From contig NC_087068.1 in NCBI RefSeq assembly GCF_963678635.1, positions 6,787,907 to 6,851,906 of the forward strand: a stretch of 64,000 bases of DNA, read 5' to 3'. The notes beneath the pieces are model-generated. The model was not told the DNA's origin, did not search any database, and saw nothing but the letters and a program-made list of their open reading frames with translations. Each line of letters opens with the position of its first letter. Within the stretch, counting starts at the first letter, position 1. The stretch is from Symsagittifera roscoffensis. Taxonomy: Eukaryota > Xenacoelomorpha > Acoela > Convolutidae. A program made the translations under genes and the position numbers. Positions 45,018 to 53,643 of the stretch are shown piece after piece.

Positions 45018-46130
45018 ATGGCGGTCGACGAAGCTCCTCGAGCAGGCAGTCGCTTCAACCTGGACCGTGCGGACCAAGAACACATGAATGAGGGCCTGGA
45101 AGCATTGACGACTCCCGAGCCAGTTCCTTCCCTGCGCAATCTAGAGGCAAACACAATTAGGCCTCTGATGGAAATCGCGCTGCAGGGATTGACGCCCAGT
45201 TCAACAAGTGATAGTCAAACTGGGACGGGCACGTCACGCCTTAGCGATTTGCAAGAGAGGTTGCAGTCAAGCTCGAGAGGAGCGACCTCCCACCAGGAGG
45301 AATCATCCGGTGAGGAGTGTGATGATCGCAAGCCACAAAAGAATACGGACGGTGCCTATCACAGTCTTAACCGGGTGGATTGGACGGCGGCAAAACGCGC
45401 AAGGAGGGATGCCTTCCATGACGCTTCTTGGGCTGAATATCTCACGCAGCCCAGGATACCTGAGAGTGCAGTCCACTTGATTATAGGGGACAGTCTGGTA
45501 CGAGTGTTGACGCGAATCCAGGCGCATTGGCAGGTGGGAGTCTTGAGTTTTTCTGGTGCTGCAACACCCCAGATGTTGACATCACTAGATATGCTGGAGA
45601 TGGCGAAGATGTATACGGTCACGCTGATGATTGAAACCAATGACCTGTCCAGAGGCGAGCAGAGGAAAGTATTGAGGCTGCAGGAGAAGATGAGTTGCAT
45701 TCTTGAGGAATTGAGGATTTATCGAGATCCAGCGATACTCACTATTTGCAGCGTCCCGTACAACATGATGGTTGACCAGAATGCGAGGGAGATGAACGAC
45801 AGGGTGCGTAACCTCAACGAAATCGTCAGACAAAACCAGCAGAGGACCGTACTCCCCGTGAGACTGCTTGACGTGGCAAGCATGATGGAACATTCCCTTC
45901 CGGATGATGCGTCTTCGGATGGCATCCACTTCGACAATCCCGGGGGCCCGGAATGGCTAAACGGTGTCTTCCAAAGGCACATAAACCTTCTGGAGTCAGA
46001 CATGCTGGAGACGGGTCAGTTCACCTTTGGTCCACCCCCAATACCTCCCTTCTTCGCTGCTAGGCCCTTGTCCGATCGTTTGGGAGGAAGAATCGACTCG
46101 AGAGAAAGCTGTCTAGCTGTAGACAACTAG
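45018..46130 (+). CDS. SGNH/GDSL-type hydrolase encoded in the retroelement
   Basis: A 370-codon open frame, the longest intact one in either retroelement. The first 150 residues are polar and probably disordered. Then comes a fold with the SGNH block order: block I LIIGDSLVRVL (GDS, Ser159 as nucleophile), a Gly near 180 (SFSGAAT), block III at 206-209 (ETND, with Asn208 kept and Glu in place of the usual Gly), and block V SSDGIHFD with Asp301 and His304 as the remaining catalytic pair. The family comprises esterases, lipases and acetyl-hydrolases. The substrate is unknown here. Related esterase domains are known in ORF1 of CR1/L2 LINEs and in some rotifer retroelements. The homologous region at 63624-64000 shows it is a stable part of this element family. 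Upstream in-frame starts are possible. Confidence 0.75.
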   Translation: MAVDEAPRAGSRFNLDRADQEHMNEGLEALTTPEPVPSLRNLEANTIRPLMEIALQGLTPSSTSDSQTGTGTSRLSDLQERLQSSSRGATSHQEESSGEECDDRKPQKNTDGAYHSLNRVDWTAAKRARRDAFHDASWAEYLTQPRIPESAVHLIIGDSLVRVLTRIQAHWQVGVLSFSGAATPQMLTSLDMLEMAKMYTVTLMIETNDLSRGEQRKVLRLQEKMSCILEELRIYRDPAILTICSVPYNMMVDQNAREMNDRVRNLNEIVRQNQQRTVLPVRLLDVASMMEHSLPDDASSDGIHFDNPGGPEWLNGVFQRHINLLESDMLETGQFTFGPPPIPPFFAARPLSDRLGGRIDSRESCLAVDN

Positions 46131-46141
46131 GAGACCTACCG

Positions 46142-46578
46142 ATGGAAAGAGACGAGGCGGAATCATCCACACCCCAGAGCTCGGCAGTGTCTTCGGTGGT
46201 GGTGGTGGATAACAAGAAGACAGAGATACCGGGAGAGGCGAGCAAAGACCGATATCTAGAGACAGTAAAGGATCTAGATATGGAGGATCTGGCATGTAGA
46301 CAAGAGTTGGAGAGATTCTGGGACTTAAGAACTTGTCGCACGAGGACTTCAGCAGGCATCACTGTGTGCATTTCGCGAGAGCCAGGACACTAGAGACCGG
46401 AGACTTGACGGAAATTCTGCAAAAATCGATAATGGGCCCAGTCAACTACAGGCTCCTCAAGCAGCTGGGGAGTGCCGGTCTAATCGTGGAACCTCCCAAG
46501 CATCGAACGAACATAGCCAGGATTAGAGTAACGATTCCCGCACAGCTAAGAATAGTCGAAAAGCTTCTTGAGCCATAG
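46142..46578 (+). pseudogene. Post-pol ORF segment downstream of the hydrolase (element 1)
   Basis: Two overlapping open pieces in different frames (46142-46393 and 46333-46578) that read as one protein with a frame change near 46340. Features: acidic Ser/Glu-rich start, helical DLDMEDLACRQELERFW, then RHHCVHFARA and a segment YRLLKQLGSAGLIVEPP. It ends with a TAG just before the next piece. Unknown function. Confidence 0.4.
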
Positions 46579-46581
46579 AGC

Positions 46582-47240
46582 ATGGGGATCCCGGATAACG
46601 GATACATGGGTCCGAAGCTCGCCGAAGACCCAAGGTATGGGAGATCCTGTGGGTTTTCACAGCTAGCCAAAACGTTGACCGTTTACGATCAATCAGACCC
46701 TGGAGCAGCGAGAGCAATCATCCTGGCGGGATCGGACTTCGAGGGACGTCGCCGAAGTTATTTTGGCCGGAAACCCTAGTGTATCTGCTGCCTGGAGCGG
46801 AATTGAATCAATTGCTGACCCTGGTGGTGGCTATAAAATTAGTGACGCCGTGTGGTGTGAGCCAGAGCTCTTGTATTTCGCAGGGATGAATGACCATCTG
46901 CATGCGGCAGGACTTCTAAAGCACTTGACAATCGGGGAACCAACCCCCAAGTAAATCTGGGAAGCAATCCAGACGTTGTTTGCAGCAATGAACGAGGTGC
47001 AGGAAATGGTAGCTTCTCGATTCGGGCCAAAGACGAGAGTGGTGTTCACGCCATCGCCAGGCTACGCGAGCATGCCACCAGCCTTACAGTTCGTGTATGC
47101 AATGTTGATTCTGATAGCGGACGGCAACGCGTGGCGGATGCTTATGGCTGCTCCGACTCGCGAATTGGAGCCAGTAAACTTGAGACTTCTTAATTCGGAA
47201 AGGCAGCGGCATGGGCGGATGTATCTCATGCTCTGAGGGG
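46582..47240 (+). pseudogene. Second SGNH-like segment with a GMND motif (element 1)
   Basis: Pieces 46582-46779, 46763-46954 and 46976-47236, separated by one frame change and one TAA. The second piece contains ELLYFAGMNDHLHAAGLL: GxND in this hydrophobic setting looks like block III of an SGNH fold. The third has VVFTPSPGYASMPPALQFVY, which would fit the strand after it. No clear GDS or DxxH block could be assigned, so this may be a degenerate or regulatory relative of the hydrolase. Recognised by motif only. Confidence 0.4.
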
Positions 47241-47290
47241 ATTTTAAGAGATGGCAGACGATCTCCCTGTGATAACCCATCTAACAGCCA

Positions 47291-47375
47291 GTCTGTGGCT
47301 CCGGAGTATGGATCTGACAATCACGAGCTCCACCTGTGGCTCCGGAGTATAGATCTGACGATCACGAGCTCCACC
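47291..47375. repeat. Two-unit tandem repeat of about 42 bp
   Basis: TGTGGCTCCGGAGTATRGATCTGACRATCACGAGCTCCAC (given in two parts: TGTGGCTCCGGAGTAT, then GATCTGAC.ATCACGAGCTC) occurs twice in a row with two mismatches, inside the broken post-pol ORF. A local tandem duplication. Confidence 0.8.
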
Positions 47376-47506
47376 AGCCGAGAAACAACTAGAGACGATG
47401 AGTTATCGCTTCACACAAGAGACTCGAGAATGCGACGGACAAGACGAGGGAGAGTGCTCCATCCCGCATTAAACAAACATGGGGGTTTCTTGAGGAGCAG
47501 CTAGAG

Positions 47507-48402
47507 GTGGCAGAAAACAGGGAAATGACGGTGGGAAGATTTGTCACAGCAGCTAATGAAGTCACCATCGGAGGATTTTGGATGGACCATGCGAAGGGCG
47601 AGCTGAAGTCCAGGAAGAACCACAAGATCTTGAGATTCTTGAGCCCGCGCTGGGAAAAGATGTATCTGGGCAAGGTGTTCAACGCGGGAGACACCATCTT
47701 TGAAGCGTTTGTGCAGGAGCTCTTGAATATGCCCATAAACCTCCTGCTAGCCTTGTATCTCAATATGGGTCCGGCGTACATGTTCAGTATTTGACGCTGG
47801 TACTCTTGACGCATGGGGAACTAACTGCGTTTCATCTGTTGATGAAGTATGGTGAACCCCTGTCAGTAAGGAAGGCTCACCCGAGTGTGGAGACCTATTC
47901 GTACAAGTGTGCTGCTGGACTGAAGACGTTGCTTGTTGATTATCGTCTGATGCAGAATCGATACTTGACGGGCGAAGAAAGAAATCCCAAGACGAGAGAA
48001 GAAGTGAGAAAGGCGAATGGGGGCATACCGTTTCTGACTGACCTGTGTTTGACCATGAGATCTGACCCGGAGAGGATGATGAGAGGCTTGGAGGAAGTGG
48101 TGACCTGCGTCTATGGGCCAGCAGTGACGTACGCCTTCCCGGATCCACTCGTGGTGGCGTATTGGCACTCGGTGGTGCACGTGAGACTGATTAGCATTCT
48201 AGATGGGACGGCACTCAACTTGTGCAGACAAGAAGGGTTGAGAGCGCGGATGAGTGAGACAGTGCTTTTTGGAAAAGTGAAGGATCCCGAGCTGGTGGCG
48301 TTCAACTTCAGGGGACAACTGCAGGACAAATTGGGAGGAAACGTGAAGATCCCATCGAGGCAGAATCTGGAACCTGAATCCGGTGGCGGGGGACAAAAGT
48401 GA
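47507..48402 (+). pseudogene. Distal post-pol ORF of element 1, N-terminal part
   Basis: Two open pieces (47507-47794 and 47791-48402) that meet at a frame change around 47790. The translation is globular: TVGRFVTAANEVTIGGFW, LNMPINLLLALYLNMGP, then CAAGLKTLLVDYRLM and SVVHVRLISILDGTALNLC. No membrane anchor or catalytic motif is evident. About 300 codons with GC-rich codon use unlike the host exon at 27282-31877. Function unknown. Confidence 0.45.
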
Positions 48403-49180
48403 AGTCCTGAGAATCCTGGCGTGGACGAGAAGTTTCGAATTCACGAAAAAGGAATTGGAAACGATACCAGAGCGGGATGTCCTACCCGCTGCCGTTTCCG
48501 AGTTCCCGACGTTGAGAAGAATGACCCTAGGAATGAACAGCCCCATGGTAGTCCCTTCCCTACACGCGAGACTATCCCCATTCTCTACACTTCCCTATTA
48601 TCTATACCCATGGAGGTGAGGCATTTGTGGAGTCGCATAAGATTTTTCCCATGGTTCGAGCGACGTTGACGTCTTGTTTGTACACGGTGACTAAGAATCA
48701 CATGAAGAAGCATCAGAAAGAGTATCGACAGTTCCTGGCCGAGATAGGGCCGGAAGTTTTCAAGAGACCCTTGCTAACTCATCGTAATGCGATAACCACA
48801 GGTTGGAAAAGGGTTGGTAGATTGTCTCGAGATAACACCAAAGCGAGGGAATCGATATTGGAGGAGGACTTGGTGAAGAACGTGAGCCTGAGCTTGCACA
48901 ATTCCTTTTGCTTGATTAGGGAGTCTAAAGTGAAGCGTCTGCCGAATCAGGCGAAACGACTAAAAGAGCAAAAAGATTTGGATGCGGGCCTACGAACAGC
49001 TCAAGGCATGGGAAGAGATCGTAATCAGTTCCGATGACGAAGAAGAACTGGCAAGGCCAATTACGATGTCGAGCGTGTCAGGACCCAGTATCTCGAATAC
49101 AAGAGGCACGAACTGAAGAGGGTGTTCAGGGATTGGTTCTTGATTCGTGAGCGGAGGAAAAAAGAGGCTCGAGTGTGAAC
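48403..49180 (+). pseudogene. Distal post-pol ORF of element 1, C-terminal part
   Basis: Open pieces in different frames (48383-48619, 48627-49037 and a further piece to the TGA near 49177) reading as basic, helical protein: KNHMKKHQKEYRQFLAEIGP, then Lys/Arg-rich sequence and a final EYKRHELKRVFRDW region. High charge suggests nucleic-acid or protein binding. No family recognised. Confidence 0.4.
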
Positions 49181-49542
49181 TCAGATGAAATCCGAGGGCA
49201 CGGAAAAGAATATTGAAAAAAAAACTATTGTTACCAGTATACTATATCTACCAGATAAATCAAAAGGCTGCATGACAATTTTCTGAATGGGCAAAACAAA
49301 AGAAATTCTTATGATAGCTTACAAAGCGGAAATTCAGGCTGCAGGTGTACGCAGATATTGATTGCTGTTTGGCGATAGTGTGACAATTTTGCATGGCTGT
49401 GATTTTTGGGGTGTAGATAAATCTGCTGCAAACTTCTGTAAATGATCACTGGCACTGTATCTTGAGACGCACTCAACTTTCTGGGGGCTCACTGAGAGAC
49501 GACGACACGCAAAGAGGACATCGATCTTGAGTCCGGGGAGTA
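49181..49542 (+). other. Element 1 3' untranslated region up to the LTR
   Basis: No ORF. The last bases before the LTR (GAGTCCGGGGAGTA) are G-rich and could include the polypurine tract, but the match is weak. Confidence 0.4.
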
Positions 49543-50396
49543 TGTGCCAGTCGGTCATATTTGGAAGTTTGACCTTGAGCAACGTTTAGTCTTGATTTTG
49601 GAGTGAGGTGCAGCTTTTCAAAAATTCGAATTGAGCATGTCATGCTCAGGTTTCTCGCGACAACTTAAAACACAAGAAAATAATATCAGAAGAACCGAAC
49701 TACAATCGCGGGTAAGTAGTCAAAAAGAGCAGCGGGAAATTGCTATTCGCAATTTCTAATACATAATTCGAACAAGAGTAGAGCTGTCTTATTCTTGGCA
49801 GAAGACGGAAAGTAATCTCGAGTGGAGAAGAAAGAAATTAGAGTGGACCAGAGTGAACCTTCGGTGGAACGGTGGGCAGCTGAAGCTGCCCAATGGTCCA
49901 GGTCCAAAACTTGTTTCTTGAGTCAAAACTTGTTTATTTCAAACTTCTTGAATTAAGTTAATTACCCAATCAATTCTAGAGTTGCTTTTTGATTTAGTTA
50001 TGTGAGTACCTAATTCAAATTTCATGAGTGTGTTTTATATTTTGTTACGGAGAGTTTTTAGGTTGATCCATCTGAAATTGATAGAAGGTCAACTGTCTAA
50101 TAAAAATTATCTATACATAAGATTCCGACCCTGTTTTTAACGGCGTTCGCATATTTTAGGTATTTTGAGACCTGAGTATGGGGGCGTTCTTATTTTCTAG
50201 AATGGGGGGAGGGGGTATTTTGGTAGTGGCCTCTAAGCTGTAACGCGGGTTTTAGTCTCATGTCGCAAGTGAACCGAATTGGCTCCGACCGCTTGAGGTA
50301 GAAAAACGCAAGAGATAGTGTCGCTGACTCTTGAGCCAATGTTTATAGGGCCCATTTTTTGAACCTCATATGTGAATTGAGTAGCCGCCTGTTACA
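49543..50396 (+). repeat. 3' LTR of element 1 (type A, about 854 bp)
   Basis: TGTGCCAG...CCTGTTACA, aligned along its length with 34802-35675, including the hairpin near 49736 and TAATAAAAATTAT near 50098. No convincing target-site duplication flanks the LTR pair. Confidence 0.85.
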
Positions 50397-50397
50397 A

Positions 50398-50716
50398 TGA
50401 TTACTTTTATCTACTGATTAAAAAAAAGTAGTATGATCATTAAATAGTAGCTCTGATTTAGGAGTGACCTCGTTGTCTGGGATACTGAGACCCAGCCATG
50501 AGCTCACTATTTTTGCATGTAACGAAGTTAATTTGCGCAATCTGGCCAAGGCTTTGAAAAGTAATGAAATTGTCGCCCCGATGTTAATGGACCACACATT
50601 GAACTGGCTTTGGTAGAGACAGTTAAAAGTATGTGAAGCTGTGTTTCGACGATAGCCAGCCGTTTCAGGTCCTAGCTTTGTTTTCCGTCGGTTTATAATT
50701 CCGCGCGAATGTTACA
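50398..50716 (+). repeat. Candidate 5' LTR of element 2 (type B, about 319 bp)
   Basis: Starts TGATTACTTTT and ends AATGTTACA, so it has TG...CA ends, and its last seven bases equal those of the type-A LTR. An inverted copy lies at about 33807-34130. The shared end and the shared leader motif that follows support LTR identity. Confidence 0.6.
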
Positions 50717-50728
50717 TATAGGTTTTTT

Positions 50729-50743
50729 TGGCACTCTTGGGTG
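50729..50743 (+). promoter_or_regulatory. Candidate primer-binding site of element 2
   Basis: TGGCACTCTTGGGTG, 12 nt after the LTR end, matches the motif in the other two leaders at 11 or more of 15 positions, beginning with TGG. Confidence 0.5.
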
Positions 50744-52580
50744 TTTTACTTTTAAAATCATGATCGGCAGACCCTTTAACAAGCACTCCGCACTGAGCGA
50801 ATGCTCAAAATAAGGCCCCTAACAGAGAACTGGAAGAATGGTTCGGAACGCGGAAGCCTTCCGAGTTCCCGGATTCAGTTTTTTAACCTAGTTCAGACCG
50901 CAAATTCACGTATCGTGGAGGGTGGGGGATCGGCCGTCCCGTCGTTCTCTGAGCGGTATATGACCAAAAACACTTATAGTACCTAAAAAACAAAAACACA
51001 AAAAAAAACCGAAAAAAAACCAAAAACAGTAAAAAAATATAAAATCAGTAGAAATCATTCCCCCAGACGAGATGTGATCCGACCCTCCCATTTGTTGTTG
51101 TTAGATATATTGGTGTTAGAGGCATTCATATAAAACAGGATCGTTACGATCAAAAGTGTGGCCCGTTTTTGGTGCCTGTACTCTAGGGGTGTTTGAGTTT
51201 TTAAGCACATTAATGCAAATTTGTGCTCAATCCGGAGGGGTCTTGGGATTAGAGCGGAAGACTGATCCAGCAAGCAATGCAAGAAGCAGCAGGAAGGGTC
51301 TCAAGTACAACTACAATAGACTGTTGGGTCTCGTTAACAAGTTTTGCATCCTTTGTGGTACAGAAATTAGGATATCAGTCTGCCGGGTGCTCGGCAGTGA
51401 CTGCACTTTAGTGACCCTCCACCGAGTAGCGATTTTCCGAGTTCAGCACCTTAATTCGTACGTTGAACGGACTCGGTGGCATAACATATCAATAGCATTA
51501 CTATTTATATTGCTTGTATTAGTACTCCTCTATCGTTTTTCAGTGAAACAGACCGTAAACAGACCGGTTTTCCGGGTTAAAATAGTGATATTTTTAGTCC
51601 CCCACATATCGCAGTTTTTGAGACACCGATATTTTTGAAACGAAAAAAGCGCTAGTTAGTTACATCGTAACTGCACTGAAGTAACTAGTTGAATTGGGTA
51701 AAATAAGTTCGGACGTGGTTGGAACTAATTGGGTGCCGAAATCCGAAAGTTCGTCATTTTTGAAAAAACGAAACGCCACAAAACAAGGAAGTTTTTCGGA
51801 GTTTTTGAGTAAGGGCGATAAAAATTGTTGTTCGGAAAACATACAATAGTGAATCAACAGGTTTTGAAACCCGTTTGCCAACAACCTTCCTGTCCCTAGT
51901 GAAATCGAACATAACGTGTTTGATTTAGTCGATTCATCAATCCGGAGGGATCTAAATAGCATTGTTTTTGGTAAATTTTTTCAACTGAAACGTTTTAGAC
52001 CGGGTTTTTTGCATTGAACCAGAAGAGTATAGAATTTTTGAGCCAGGATCGAAAATTTTAAAGTCAATAAGAAAAAAATTACGGAACCTAAAAGTTTGAA
52101 AGTTTTCGAGTTCGCATAAAAATAGTTTTGCTTCATAACTTTGGAGCAACTGGGTCAATTTAGTTCTTTTTGGTACCATTAGAACAGAAATTAGGTACGC
52201 TTAAACATATTTCAGCTGCTTTTTGAAGAAATTTCAAGGTTGTTTTGAGCAAAATCTACCGATTTCTTTTAGCAAAAACTACCGATTTCTGTAAGTTTTT
52301 TTGGAAAGCCTTTTTACCGCAACCAAACGATAGTAACGGTTAAATAAGGCATTTTGGGCTGTTCTCGACGATAGGTTAGGGTTAAGGAACCTAGAAAACG
52401 ACAGTCGAGTCAAAAACAGGCTTGCTATAAGACCCCTCACAGTTAAGGAAAATAGTTAAATATGCAACTTAGCTTCAATCCAGAGGGGTCTAGCGCCACA
52501 ACAAACCCTTCCTAGTTAGTTGATTTCCATAATATGCTCTGAGACCCTATCCGGAAGGGTCTAGGGGTATCATTTTTTTA
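50744..52580 (+). other. Element 2 leader, first part
   Basis: AT-rich, no supported gene. A 160-codon open frame at 51156-51638 has a hydrophobic patch but no homology, and it lies in the leader, so I do not call it. CCGGAGGGGTC-like motifs recur from about 51230. Confidence 0.4.
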
Positions 52581-52583
52581 CTG

Positions 52584-52775
52584 ACTCGGAGTGTTCCTGT
52601 TTTTGCCAACCGGAGGGGTCCCAATTTTGAGGGATCCTGTTTTTGCCAATCCGTATGGGTCATTTTTTGCCGATCCGGAGGGGTCCCGATTCGGAAGGTT
52701 CCTGTTTTTGTCAAGCCGGAAGGGTCATATTTTGCTAATCCGGAGGAGGCCCAAATCGGCGAGGTCCTGTTTTTG
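52584..52775. repeat. CCGGAGGGGTC-type short repeats in the element 2 leader
   Basis: Alternating blocks of CCTGTTTTTGCCAA and CCGGAGGGGTC, repeated about four times with variation. Single copies of the same 11-mer or close variants also lie near 51230, 51940, 52480 and 52546, and, reversed, near 34278. Confidence 0.7.
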
Positions 52776-52809
52776 CAGAGAAAGTGGTAATGTCCTCCTC
52801 GTTTTCGGA

Positions 52810-52995
52810 ACCAGTCAAGAACACCTTGGGAACCTTTTTTCCATTTCTATGGGAGCGGTAACAGGTGATGAAGTAGACAACCAAGAAGAGGAGGAGGACA
52901 ATGAAGAAATTGATCACTTTGAGTTTCAAGTAAGCCTGAACAGTTCGACCCATGAAAACGATGCATCCAAAAACATGGAGACTGGGAAACTATGA
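52810..52995 (+). repeat. Displaced copy of a gag segment in the leader
   Basis: Matches 53955-54135 along about 180 bp: TATGGGAGCGG, ACAGGTGATGAAGTAGACA, the GAGGAGGA acidic tract, TCAAGTAAG, and CATCCAAAAACATGGA. It ends with a stop in a non-homologous join. It lies about 1.13 kb upstream of the true gag copy. Confidence 0.85.
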
Positions 52996-52999
52996 AAAT

Positions 53000-53640
53000 A
53001 CCATAGAAAAACCAAAACAGGTCTGAACCCGGAGATTCTCGACTCTAGGTCTAACCGAAAACAGAACTCGACCATAATTTATTTTGACTGAAAACCAAAT
53101 TGTGTTTTGGACGAGTGGTTGCCTAGAGAGTTTTAGTAGGTCTAGATCGGGCAATCCGAAGGCAGATAGGTAACACAGAGCTCGGTGGGTGCAAAAGTCG
53201 CCCACTTGAGAAAAATACTGCCTCCAAGTTTTGTCTGTTTAATGCGGCACTGAACAAGTAAAGCTCTTTCTTTAGAAATTAGCTCGACTACTTATTTGCC
53301 ACAGACCAATTGCAAAATTCCTACATCTTTTCAAAATAAATATAATTTGGTGGTTTTCAATCCTTGATAATTGTTCTCGAATGGGTTGTGACTGAATTTT
53401 CTCTCATGTATATTGACATGATCAGTCTGTGCTAACTTTTTATCCAAAAACCAACAACCAATTGCTGTGCATAAATTGTATTCACGCTGTACTGTGATAA
53501 CTTAATAAGATTCGTAGTCACTTGTTAGTTAAAACTTTTGGACATTATCGTGCTGTGTTGATATCATCAGTTGTCAGACAACGGATACGATATCAAGCGA
53601 ATCGAGCGCGTGAGCAGTAAGCAGCTATAAATTAAGATGA
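53000..53640 (+). other. Element 2 leader, last part
   Basis: No ORF. AT-rich before gag. No recognisable promoter. Confidence 0.4.
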
Positions 53641-53643
53641 GCC

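Larger units (their letters stand above)
34802..50396 (+). mobile_element. 15.6-kb Ty3/gypsy-like LTR retroelement with extra post-pol ORFs (element 1)
   Basis: Bounded by two related type-A LTRs (34802-35675 and 49543-50396). Order inside: primer-binding-site-like motif, long leader with a minisatellite, gag with coiled coil and capsid-like part, zinc knuckles, protease, RT, RNase H, H2C2-type pre-integrase segment, then (integrase core missing) a heptad-repeat coiled coil, an SGNH hydrolase ORF and further ORFs. Gag-protease-RT-RNase H order plus the RT and RNase H motifs place it in Ty3/gypsy. Numerous stops and frame changes show it is dead. The region from about 44500 to 49100 is visibly more GC-rich than the AT-rich host DNA to the left. 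Confidence 0.8.

Noticed and set aside
44255-49180. Retroviral env downstream of pol in element 1
   Set aside because: No signal peptide, fusion peptide or membrane anchor in these ORFs. The recognisable part is an SGNH hydrolase.
51156-51638. 160-codon ORF with a hydrophobic patch
   Set aside because: Leader of element 2. No start context, no counterpart in element 1 and no recognised domain.
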